From assembly GCA_022496805.1 (NCBI GenBank), contig CM040099.1:4962501-5026500 (forward strand): a stretch of 64,000 nucleotides of DNA, read 5' to 3'. Made by a program: the position numbers and the translations under genes. Under the pieces are notes generated by a model. It was not told the origin of the DNA. It searched no databases and saw only the letters and a list, made by a program, of their open reading frames with translations. Each line of letters begins with the position of its first letter. Within the stretch, counting starts at the first letter, position 1. The stretch is from Pohlia nutans. Lineage: Eukaryota > Streptophyta > Bryopsida > Bryales > Mniaceae. Positions 24,523-35,792 of the stretch are shown one piece after another.

Positions 24523-27500
24523 GATCTAGGGTAGGTTCAATAGCACTTTCACTTGCTATATTATCCCCAAAAAAATTATGTTTTAATAGTTTTTTACTAC
24601 ATGAATTCTTATTGTAACTTTTATTTTGATTAAGATATTGGATTTATTTGGAATTTTTGGAATTTTATATATAGTTGTATTTGCAATCGAAGCTCAAAAA
24701 TCTTTTCAGGGTGTGTTGATCTATGCTTTTTAGATTGGAAGCAGTGATCAATGTAAAGGGTGGACATACACGTTGGTAGATTGATAGAATTTTGTAGTCA
24801 TTGGATCATTTCAATATAAGTTAAAAGCCTTCATATTCAAATAGTTGTAGGATTTTGAGTAGTCATATGCAATAGAAAACGATCCTTAATTTGCTAGATT
24901 TATATATGTATTTCTATAAATTTTAAAAATAGTTCTCAATATTTTTAATCTTAATTTATTTATACACGTGTCTAATTAGATGTCTATAATTTATTAATGA
25001 TGATTTTTAAATGATTTTCTAAGATCAAACACCAAAAACCCTTTAAAAGTTCACCAAAAACCAACATTCTACTTTCGGAAAGTAAAAATTTGTATGATTG
25101 ATTAGAATGTTTTCTTCTGTAAGTCTTGATTGAATATTTTAGAAAAAATAATAATTAAGTGTCACTTCACATGCAATAAAGTTAACCAAAACAAGTCTCT
25201 CACAGTGGAAAGAAACTTTAAACTCACCTCAAACTTGTTTTGGGTTCAAAAAAACTGCAAAACTAATCTATTTTGAGTTGGAAAATAATCTAAATTAAGG
25301 CCCTGCACTATTATCGGGTGTGGAACTGGTGACCTCCTTAATGCTAAAAAAGAGTCCCACGTATTCCCCCTAGCCAATAGCCCTGACCTGAAAAATTATT
25401 CATGAACAATGCTTGCCAAAAATTATAATTATAGGATGAGAACTCCACTCCAATTAGATTCCACTTGAAAACCAATTTTGTTTTAGGATAACTCTATTAG
25501 TTGTAGAGCTTTGATTAGTCATATGTACTAATCGTACAACAATTTTTTTTTTCACCGGATTTATATGAAAATGTATAATCTTTTGGAATTTTCTTCTAAT
25601 TGGAAAGATGTTTATTTTAGATTATTTATGCATGTATCCAATTATAGGTTTAAAATCTATTAATGATGATTTTAAAATGAATTTCTATGTTTGAATACTA
25701 TAAACTCTTAAAAAATTCACCAAAATTCAACATTTTAATTTTGGAAAGTAAAGCATGATATGATTGATCAAAATGTTGTCTCCTTGAGGTCTTGATTGAG
25801 TATTTTTATGAAGTCGATTTTGTATCACTTTATATGCAATTTTGTGAGCAGTGGTACAAAGGGGCAACTATCTTTTCTTAGGGGCATTGTATAATATGGA
25901 GCAAAAACATTTGCCAATAATTTTTACAAGATGGCAACATTTGTTTTGAAATTTCTTAAGAATTTAGATGATTCAAAGAAAATACTTAACTTGTATATGA
26001 ATTTGATCTTTGCAGGATATTTCCTAATGAAAAATTTCAATGGAAGTGACTCAATTTTATAACAACAAAGAGAAGAATAAATTTGTCCTTGAGTTCATTG
26101 TGCATAAAGATCACTGTGAATAAAGAATATGTTGAAATGGTTCTATCAGATTTTTCCATATAGGTGTAGTACTACATGTATCTCACATTGCTAGTCATTA
26201 CAAAAATCATAAGAAAACTTGCAGGTCTTTCGGAATATCAATCTTAAAATGGTTCTAGAATCAACTATTTGCCATATAGGTGTACCATAGTACCATAGCT
26301 GGGTCGCCGAAAAGTAATTCAAAAAATACTACACGTAAAAAAACTGGAAATTATGAGTGCCAAAAAAATAGAATAAATTATTTTTAGCTATATTTTTCTG
26401 TTTCTAAGCTACCTTGGGCCGCTTTTTAACACTAAATGGGAATTTTCCAAAGGAACCGGCGAAAATCCAATATTTTCCAAAAGCAACCAATTTTAGATAA
26501 GAACCCATTAGATTATTACCTTAATGTCACCTAGGTAGCACATGAGCATCACAAATTTTATCCGGATTTTAATCTGAAACCATGAGTTTCAACGAGTAAT
26601 TTGGCAATTTCATTCAACTGATTTTACACTGCCGAATCTTCCTTTACATACTAAGGTAGAGACTACGCGATTTGCTGCTTGTTTTTTCTGCTCATGACAA
26701 CTACTGTATTGAAACAATTTTCCACTGCAAGAAAATCATTCTACATGAGAAATCACATTATTAAGCCCTAGACTTGCTACCCTTACTAAGATTTTCAAGA
26801 TTCTCTCTTATGCTCTTAGAAACTCTTAGATGCTTTTTTCTTCACACTGATTTTAAGTAAGGTTTTTTTTGTTTGATTCTTACTAAACTCCTTCATACAA
26901 TGTCAAATGTCCTCTCTCACCATAATTCCAAGAAAATTTACTGTATGTGTAAAATTTGATCCAAGCAAATAGGGGGTTTGAAACTCTCCTATTAAGGTAG
27001 AGACACCTATTCATGACAATATAAGAGATGTGGTACCTTGGGAGTGCAGGCAATATGGAATGAAATCATGAATGTCTCTGCAAATTTAGGAGGAAGTGAT
27101 GGGCCTTGGAATTAATTTTTTTGGAAGTATGAGCAATTTTACACGAATTTTTGAAGCAAGGGTGTTGTAGATACCTATTCTAAGTTGTAGACTTACCCAA
27201 AAGAAACAGTGGACCAACTGTAAAGCAACAATGAATTGGACCAATTGTGAAGCAACAAGTGGGAAGCTGCCGACACTTTTCAAACTTATTAGGGTTCATT
27301 TTTGGTTCAAAAGTAGCTGGCCACAATGGGTCATTGTCCATTTTAGGTGCTGCTACCTTATAAAATGTTATGAAATAAGGGAGAGTGAAAGATGAGCACG
27401 GGAGTAGGTCATTCAACCACGGTCATACAACCACGGTCATAAGAGTGCCCCACCCACGCTAGAAACTGAACTCTTCAGTACCGCCTCACAGACAGCAATC

Positions 27501-27720
27501 AGCTCAATTCAATTCATGCGGCAATCACTGCACAGCATTTGAGCATGCCATTGTTGTCTCTCTTGTCGATGCAAACTTTGTGCAGCTAGGATTTTCTGCT
27601 TTTCAATCGATAGATGAGCTCTACTACTTCAACTTCGAAATTGATTCAAACAGCTCCATCCATTCCAGAATTTTTTTTGGGATCGAAGTGAGTTTTCAGG
27701 GTGCTGAAAGGCCCGGTGAG
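24523..27720. other. Intergenic DNA, no gene
   Basis: The stretch is AT-rich. Segments around 24990-25140 and 25620-25800 resemble each other loosely (ATTAATGATGATTTTAAATGA, TTGAGTATTTT), which suggests two diverged copies of one repeat. The last 300 bp precede the PRAT gene and presumably hold its promoter. Confidence 0.45.
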
Positions 27721-29212
27721 ATGGAGGAGAACCAAGGATCAGAGTTTCGGCAGAGGCATCATCATCAGAGCTGCTTGGCGAAAGCCACGAACGGGTTCGT
27801 CAGTGGCACGGTGCTTGGAGCCACCATGTCGGGATTGACGGGCATGGCGCGCGCTACTCAGATGCAAATTAGGTCAGCCTGCCTGCCTGCTCTCAGCTTT
27901 TGGATTGTTACGAGGGTTTAGGGTTTAGATTTTTAGGGTTTAGGGTTTGAATGTGGTGTGCAGGTTTCCTGCAGCGGTTCAAGCAGTGGTTGGAGCAACT
28001 GTAGTCGGTGGTCTTTCCTTTGGAGTTGCATTAGGAACCTACCAAGCTACCGTGTGTACCATTCGGCAAGCACGCGGTGATTCCCATTACCGACTTGATC
28101 CGTGTTTCATGTTTTTCAACTCTGGATTGCATATGTTGTGCCATTTTGCAAAATTGGTGCCAATTCAGTCCGATCATGTTGAAATGCTAATGCACTGAGC
28201 TCAAGAACAGGTGTGGACGACATCAAAAACCCTATGCTAGCAGGAGCGCTTGTAGGAGCCATGAGTGAAATCCCTGTATTCCTCCGTAGCAAAGTTGTCA
28301 CGAAAGCGGATGTGTTGTTAGCAGAACAGGTATTAAGCTATCCACTGCTCTTTCGTCGATATCAAGTTAGAGGATACTATATGTGTCTCTTTAAGTATTT
28401 TAACTAATGTAGGAGTGTGATTTTTGGGAAATCAGTGTAGACTTTTTAACCCCTAACCGCCCTCACCCCTCTCCAGATTTGGAGAATTTCAAAGATGTCT
28501 TATAAAATGTAACTGAGGGATATTTTGAACATTAACTAAGAGGATTATTTTGAACTTTAACTAAGAGGGATATTTTGAACTTTAACTCAGAGGTATATTT
28601 TGAAATTGATATATGGATAAAAGTTGTACAATATGAGTTTTTGATTCTATCCATACAGTATCATATTGTACGATTTGTTGTGATTGATTGAAATGTAATA
28701 CTCTAAGTATAGATGAGTTGCAGGGGTCAGTATACAAGACGGGACCAGGTTCCATACCTTAGTATTTTGATTGAATACTAATCCGGTTGTATATGACTTC
28801 TGCCAGGGTATGCATGTGATGAGACCTAGACCACGATTCCTGACCAATGCAGCCGGTAAGAGTCTATTTGGGTTTCAAACTTGGGATATGTTTTGTGTAG
28901 CCAAACTTTGGTGGATGTGAGCTTTGATTATTCTTTTTCAATGTGAATCCAGGTGGAGCAGTACTCTGCGGTTTGTTTTACATGGTGGGCGACGCAATGA
29001 GACCAGAGCCTTTACCAAAGCCACAAGGCAGTCCACAACCCCCTCCAGCACCCGTACGGCTCGCACCTGCGCCCGTGCCCGAAGGAGAAGAACTTGAGAC
29101 GTGGAATTCCTTAGAAAGCCAGGAGAATCAAGACTCCGGGGAATGGCTACTTTCTGAACCCCCCTCTGGCGAGGTGTTGGAAAGCGAGGACCTGAGATGG
29201 GGCTCAAAATAG
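27721..29212 (+). CDS. Tim17/Tim22/Tim23 family (PRAT) membrane protein
   Basis: This is a probable channel or translocase-type protein of a mitochondrial or plastid envelope membrane; the exact role is unknown. Exons are 27721-27872, 27964-28076, 28211-28329, 28807-28855 and 28953-29212, giving 230 residues. Residues 77-104 fit the PRAT core Y-x10-R-x3-D-x6-A-G-x3-G, split across an intron; the preceding Gly/Ala position is not conserved. Glycine-rich membrane segments surround it (near 25-45, 58-75, 97-115 and 148-163), matching four helices. After the last helix there is an unusual tail of about 65 residues, first rich in Pro (PKPQGSPQPPPAPV) and then acidic. Start: ATG at 27721 begins MEENQGSEFRQRHHHQ. 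Intron 1 carries telomere-like TTTAGGG repeats. Confidence 0.75.
27913..27949 (+). promoter_or_regulatory. Telo-box-like TTTAGGG cluster in PRAT intron 1
   Basis: Four GGGTTTAGGGTTTA-type repeats lie inside the 91-bp first intron. Telo-box motifs near the 5' ends of plant genes are associated with housekeeping and organelle-related expression. That reading is inferred here from position only. Confidence 0.4.
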
Positions 29213-29474
29213 ACAATTCCAAGAGGTATGTACATTGCAAGGAAGGTTGACATCAGATGAAGCATTTTTTTCTTGTCACTGGAATGATGGCCGTCACAGC
29301 AACTTATTATTAGCTCATGAGGTATGCTGGTACCGATGAATGTCTATTTTACGGATTACATAGTTCTATACAGCCTCTCCCTGTGCACTCATCAAGTGTT
29401 CCAACACCCTGGGCAGAGTTTCTAGAAGCTTACATTTAGGTCCCGCAAGATTCCAGATCATCGTTGGATCTTAA

Positions 29475-29704
29475 CCCCCAATGGACCAAGAAGCCCAAAT
29501 TGAGCCTCATTATTTCCAGCACTTTTGAGTAGGTCATATGTAGACTTCTTTTGTTCAAAATTTATTTGGGTTTTGACCAAACACATGCAATGTACTTCAT
29601 TGATTCCAGTGATCTAAAATTTGGTCCTATCTGAATTATGTTTTTCACAAGATGATCAATTGCATTTGTCATTTTAAAACAATGAATCCTTGGACCTTTA
29701 GGGG
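29475..29704. mobile_element. TTAA-bordered MITE, family B
   Basis: The copy starts CCCCCAATGGACCAAG and ends CTTGGACCTTTAGGGG between TTAA at 29471-29474 and 29705-29708. The 230-bp interior matches the family around AAATTTGGTCCTATCTGAAT and CAATGTACTTCATTGATTCCAG. It lies just downstream of the PRAT gene. Confidence 0.85.
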
Positions 29705-29708
29705 TTAA

Positions 29709-32189
29709 CTCATTGACGGGGTTAAGCTCTCAGATGCTTCTCAATTTTCATCCTTCAGTAAAATGAATCCTTGGACCTTTAGGGGTTTGTGCCTTTTGAA
29801 TCTATGGTCGTTACGGTGTGGAAGTTATGAAAACCTAATTGAATTTTGTTTTCATAAATTAAATTAAATTAAATTAAATTCTGAAAATAAAATGAAAACA
29901 ATGGCATTGGTATATATCATGAGGACCACCTAAATAAACGGCATTTTTTACCATACATTTAAATTTAATTCTAAAATAGAATAGAGTAAAAGCATGCCAA
30001 ACATACAAAGAACACTTGGCCCAATGACACATGGCCAATTTTGTATTTATTATATGGAGTAAGCACACGCATGTAAAAAATGTTCTACAATAGGAACTGC
30101 CATGCCAGACTTGGGCACAAGTCAACCTAATCTGACACAAGTAGTGCACACACATGCAATGACACTTCCAATAGTGTAGTCGTTGTGCCAGACTTTGGCA
30201 TGGACCAAACTATACGTTGTCCTTATTGACAAAATATATGTTACTAATAAAAATTTGATCATACATGTAGTCAACATCATCACCACACATGCAATGACGG
30301 AATTGGCACAGCTCAGTGAGCTATCTAAGATTCCAGTATCTTATAGTGGCTAGCAGAATTAGTTGTATAAGCCAGTATCTTATAGTGGCTAGCATAATTA
30401 GGATTGGTAGTTGATTCAACTATCATAATATTGCAAGGAAAAGACCATAAGAGCATAAAATTGCAATACACATATAGCACAACCTTTGGAGTTAAAATAT
30501 ATATAAAAAAAACTTAATTCAAATATGTAACAAAGATGTACAATTCTTTTTGCAAAAAATGATATTTAATTGAATGTAAAAAACAAAACCTCAAGCTCCA
30601 AAATAACTTCACAACTCAAAGATGCAACTTCTAAGCATTCATAATGACTACCACCGTGTATAGCCACCTTTTGCTCTATAAACATCAATAGCTCTTTGAA
30701 GCATAGAACATACTGTATCAACTTCCTAACAACATCAACCTCAATACTATACCAAATTTCTTGTATCTTCTCCTAAGGTAGGTGTGCCAATTTTCGTGCG
30801 GTTCCTTAAACCGCTCACTAGACCTATCCAAGCAAGAGGTACATTATAGCTTCCAACCTTAAATTTTCATGTAATCATGGTGTACATTTTAGGGTGAGTG
30901 GTTTTGGATACACCTATGAGTTCCCCTTCCAAAATTCATAACTAATTCAATATTAATCCAAAATTAATTATTCCAATTGGTTCAATTTCCTAAATACTTT
31001 GCACATCTTCCAAGATTGATTCCATTAATAACTCCCCCCAATGAACCTGCCAATCTGAAATTTGAGCGGTTTCTGAGCCACCTACCTTATATATCGCTTT
31101 TGCTACTCGGTTTCCTTTCAAACCTTCTGATGCAACGATCTACTTCATTCCAGAGGTTTTCTATAAAATTGAGGTCATGCGATTGGAGTCGATGCTAAAT
31201 AACTTGAAATTAGTTATACAGTGGTCAATAGAAGTGTTTGTCAAAAGTGACTTTTTCATCTTGACATATGCTTGTAGCCCTTGCCTTTGAAGGCTCCTTC
31301 TAGTAGTGTCATCACTCAACTACATACCTTCAGATCGTAATCCTCTTTCTCTTGCTGTAGTTGTATTAGTACACCAATCATTTAACCTCTTTACAATTTC
31401 ACGGTCGCCACACTCATCAAGAATTCGAGGTCTACTACTTCAGACTCCCTCTTTCACCAAAATTTCACACTATGTCACTGCATCTTTGCAAGTGCTTCAA
31501 AAAATGCCCAAAATTGCTAAAATTCCACCATATGAGTTGCCTCGCTCATGTATCTCAAAAACTGTCCTCTGGTTTTTAGATCTCTTACAAGCCATAGCAA
31601 ATCATTTGTAGCCTCTCTAAAACACTAATTTTTTGTAGCAAAAAATAGCCTCAAAACAACACTTGCATTGAAAAGATTGTGGTGTGCATATTTAGTTGTA
31701 CACATCACTTCCACATCGATCTTTCAATTTGTAGGTCCTCCAAGTGATTAATTTTGAGGACATTTTCATTCATTGCATGCCATGTGTTATTCTTACTAAA
31801 TTTGGTCAAAAAATTTATTGACAACTACACAATTCAATCACCACCTCAACCATTTCAAAATTCCCTACACTGTCCGAACACTTCTGCTGACCACCGTATA
31901 ACTAATTTGTGGAGGTATTCATTATCCTAGTTTGATGAACAAAAATAATTATTCATGTATTGGGATCGTGCTTGATTCATGGACTATATCGAGGGATATA
32001 CAATGGTTTAAGGGTGTGGAGACGATAACTTATGACACCAAATGTTGAATGTGATTACAGTGGTCAATGGGTGAATTGAAGGGAATGCTCTCAGTGAGAG
32101 ATTGAGTGGCGAGTGCGAGTTAAAATAGGGTAGGGTCCAAGATATTATTGCTAAAAAAATACATATGATTGCTTAAGTTCGTAGTTTAA
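29709..32189. other. Intergenic DNA, no gene
   Basis: A short duplicated piece of family B (ATGAATCCTTGGACCTTTAGGGG) recurs at 29763-29786. An ATTAA repeat lies at 29860-29880, and a direct repeat of CCAGTATCTTATAGTGGCTAG lies at 30333 and 30373. No coding signal was found. Confidence 0.5.
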
Positions 32190-32504
32190 CCCCTAAACGT
32201 CCCAGTGTCCAAATTACAAACATATTCAAAGCCTTGTAACTTTCTCATACAATCTCGGACGACTTTCATCCAAGTCACATTTGCAAGCCTATTAGGGTCT
32301 CTACCAATTAAAGTGAATCGTTTGTGATGTCGAGATGTTGATAATATTACAGAGGTCTCCAAATGCAAGAATGTCAGATTTGTTGGGTAGATTTCATGTT
32401 TGCAATGGACCTCTCATGTACACCTCATGTACATTTGAGCCACGCTAATATCTACTTTTAAGGCTAGCATCTACTTCTGTTCAAAGAGATGATACATTTT
32501 GGGG
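32190..32504. mobile_element. TTAA-bordered MITE, family A, inverted copy
   Basis: The 315-bp copy starts CCCCTAAACGTCCCAGTG and ends ACATTTTGGGG between TTAA at 32186-32189 and 32505-32508. It is opposite in orientation to the copies at 5489 and 60318. It retains the uninterrupted sequence around GTACATGAG where the long transposon at 5575 inserted in its relative. Confidence 0.85.
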
Positions 32505-33017
32505 TTAAAGGCAATCAACATTAAGGTTGAGACACCCATTTCCGAACAGGGACACAAAACCGATCAGGCCTAATTTCTAGATTGTAAAAGAACAGATGTA
32601 CCTCGTTTGTACATTAGAGCATATGATCAGTTTTGGGTCCTGAAGTACTTTTCACTTTGAAAAATTGTACAAATTTCAATATTGAGAAATAATTCATGGA
32701 AAAATTTGCATTCTCCGCGAAAACTAACTTCCAACCCGGGAAAAATATCACCCTATTAATGGCTGGTCCAGAAATAGTGTAGGTAGCTTAAGTTATCGGA
32801 ATAAGGTACCTCAACCTTACCGAAGCGATATGTTGACAATCACGAAACAAAGAATCCAACCGTCACGTCTGTAAGGAAGGAATTGCACGAAACGGTGTTG
32901 CATATCAGATTGCACGGAGAGGCAAGCAGTGCGTGCAATCTTCATCTTCGGAGACGACATCGATCCGACCTCACTAAAGAAAATAAAACAAATTCATTCA
33001 GTGTTTGGTAAGAGAAG

Positions 33018-34214
33018 ATGACTAACACACCGCAACGAGGTTCCCGAACCTCGTCACCGACACGGAATGATTCTTCACCGACAAGGAATGGTCTTTCACC
33101 GACTGTCACCGACGAACGGAGACTCTCCCCTTCTCGCACTACTTCCAATCCAGCCACCAAACCCACTAGTCCTCCTGAGGAAGGGCAAGTCACACGACCC
33201 TCAACTCTAGGCAACCGAGAACATGGTAAGCATTCGTAATTCTCAAAATGATCAGTACGATTGTGAGAAACCAATAATTCAGATGGGGCAGGAACATTGT
33301 CAAAGAATTAAACAAAAGAATGACCTCTTCAAAACTGCTAAAAAAAATAAAAATAAAAACACTTGAAGCTCTGGTCGAAATCTGCACCGAAACTCCTTGC
33401 TTGATTCTGTTAGCTGATTGCCATTTCACAAAATCATGCAAACGGTGTCAGTGTAGGTCGCTTACTGAGCACGATTGAGGCGCTGATGTGAATCATTTTG
33501 GTCAGACATTTTTAATACATATTCCCTCCGTCTGGCTAGTTTTTGGCATTCCTAGTTTTTGTCCTCTGTTTTATAATTCACACGTGAGCCCTGTCCAATT
33601 CAAACAGGACGGACAATAAGAAAGACACAAAAATTACATACTACTATTAAAGATAGACCATTTTCGGCTATTTTTTCCAGCAACATTGTTAAGTTGAAAA
33701 ATGCCAAAAACTAGGACAGTTATTTCCGGACAGAGGGAGTAAATTGTCAGAGAAAACATACTCTCTCTAACAGGGGGACAAATGTGCTCATAATTGGAAC
33801 ATGGTTGATATACAAGGACTGCAATTGTAGAGAGGGTTGAGTGTAAATATTTATTTACAGCAGTGGGATATTATTAACTAAAGAGTGACCTGGATTAATA
33901 ATGCAGGACGGTACATTGGAAGGGGCGGCAGCAACGCCGTGAATTTCTTGAAGAAGAATCGACAGGCTTGCAAGAAGTGCGAGAATTTTACCGGAGTTCC
34001 GAGAATCGCTGGAGAGCCCAGCAAGGAGGCCATGCCGGTGTTTCCACCCCGGACCAAACTCGGGCTGCCTCCCGTGATTGGCGACGAGCTTGGCACTTCC
34101 AGCACGTATGGGTCCAGCTTTTTCATGGGACCCGGCCACTATGGGGTCAGGGAGCCTCTGCCTAAAAAAATTGTCAAAAAACGATCAGACAACAACAAAT
34201 CCGAGAGCGAGTAA
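33018..34214 (+). CDS. Unrecognised basic protein, two exons
   Basis: I do not recognise the family. Exons 33018-33225 and 33907-34214 join in phase (GTAAGC donor, TGCAG acceptor) to 171 residues. The N-terminal exon is Ser/Thr/Pro-rich with repeated SPTRN motifs and looks disordered. The second exon has a compact region with GRYIGRGG, a CKKC pair, PVFPPRTKLGLPP and GPGHYGVREPLPKK, ending in a Lys-rich tail. These motifs look selected rather than random, and the codon use resembles the other genes. A strong donor-like GTAAGA at 33008 just upstream of the ATG means the first exon could be incomplete or start elsewhere. Intron 1 contains a Stowaway-like element. Confidence 0.55.
33522..33739. 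mobile_element. Stowaway-like MITE in the intron of the unknown gene
   Basis: The 218-bp element begins TTCCCTCCGTC and ends GACAGAGGGAG with TA on both sides (33520-33521 and 33740-33741). Inside, AGTTTTTGGCATTCCTAGTTT pairs with AAAAATGCCAAAAACTAGGA. The CTCCCTCCGTC end and TA target are the known Stowaway/mariner MITE signature of plants. Confidence 0.85.
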
Positions 34215-35465
34215 TTAATTCAGGATGCCCCCCCCTCACTCTCCGTGTTCAAAAATCCGGCCTCCTAATCCACACACAGAGATCATCAGTCATTTTATCA
34301 AGTCCCGAGAACGTCTTTTCAGTTCTAGCAGTCTCAAGCTAGCAACAAAGTAAACAGAAACAAAGTACTTCTGTGTCAGGGTTCTTTGAAACTCAACAAA
34401 CCCTGTCGTGAATTTGTATCAACTTCAGCCACTGATGATGGAGAACTTCCATTCTATTACATAACAAAGGTTCTGTTATTTAGATCCATTGAGATCCTCA
34501 GGTTCTACAGCTCCATAGAAGTATTCACCAGCCAAGCTCTGCTCCTAGTGTCTTGGTGGACGTAATTAAAACCAGATTTCTTTACAATACCTTAGATCTT
34601 TCACTATTAAGAAACTGAATATTCCGAAAAAACGATCAAAGCCAAACCGGTACCACAAGTTGGTTCCTGAACTTGTTGTCCTGTCGACTATATTTCATTC
34701 AAAGATAAATACCGATCATCTGATAACAACCAAGTCTGTAGTGACTTCAATGAGCCACCATCTCAGAGACTTAGTTTAGAAAATGCTTGTAATGTACACC
34801 GCATTGAAATAACCTGAATTTGAGGATTGATGTTCTTAGAACTGGGGGCTGCACATTTGATATTGGTGAAGGCTTCCTCTGTTGGTTTGTCTGGCCCTGC
34901 ATTCTCTTTGTGATAATAAGACATATATACTTTAGTGTGCCACGAGAAGTAATAAAGAACATCAACCCAATTCTCATAGGTCTCTGACAACGCAAAAAAT
35001 GTTCTCAAAAATCAGCAACAATATGTTCATCCAGATCTGCACAGAGGAAAAATGCTACGATGGTGAATACCGGCAAACAAGAGGCCTTGTACTGTCGTAC
35101 AAGGTCTTGAAAATTCAAACCCTTTATACTTTTGCATCGTTTGCTGTACCAAATTTGGGTCGGCTTCGTGATCTATTTCGAGCGAGACTTCTAGTGCGTC
35201 TTCTTCGTCTCCTTCTTGGTGGTGGTGGGCATGGCTCAACATGGCAAGGCTCAACATGGCAAGGCTCCGCAATGACCACCTTCACCTTCTCGTGACAAGT
35301 AGGTTGGTTGTCGAAATGTAAACACATGGCTGTTGCAAGCCTGATCTGGAAAAAGACACAACATTCACAGGGTTTGTACATAAATATGTACTAGAAGAAA
35401 TCCGGGATTCTGCGACTACAAGTATACAACTCAAATTAGTCCGTTATGATTGTCCTTAGTTCATT

Positions 35466-35737
35466 CCCGGGGCTGCACTGCACTAAACATGTACGAGTAT
35501 ACGTGAGTGCACAGAAGGGGTATTAATTTGAACACTACCATATTACGTATACATACGATGAACACATTTAGAACTGAAAACATTCACGTATACTTACATT
35601 AAACATATATTTGAAACAAAATATATATATGTATACAAAGGTATTTAGACATATAACCTCTCGTATACAAGGGGTTTTTTAGAAGGGGTCATGTACGCAC
35701 AAGATTCTCAAACATAATGTACAGTGCACCCCCCGGG
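35466..35737. mobile_element. Mutator-like MITE in the last intron of the PI synthase homologue
   Basis: The ends CCCGGGGCTGCACT and AGTGCACCCCCCGGG are inverted repeats. The interior matches, in inverse orientation, the element at 38254-38522 (GTATACAAGGGGTTTTTTAG, CATATAACCTC). The flanking AGTTCATTC and AGTCCATTA are an imperfect 9-bp duplication. Confidence 0.75.
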
Positions 35738-35752
35738 AGTCCATTATGACTG

Positions 35753-35754
<2 letters not shown>

Positions 35755-35788
<34 letters not shown>
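35755..35788. repeat. (AT)n microsatellite
   Basis: An uninterrupted AT dinucleotide run of 17 units directly follows the Mutator-like element. It lies in the last intron of the PI synthase homologue. Confidence 0.95.

Positions 35789-35792
<4 letters not shown>

Noticed and set aside
34763..35008. Minus-strand open frames downstream of the PI synthase homologue
   Set aside because: They could be 3' UTR or an extra exon, but no family similarity or phase-compatible junction could be shown.
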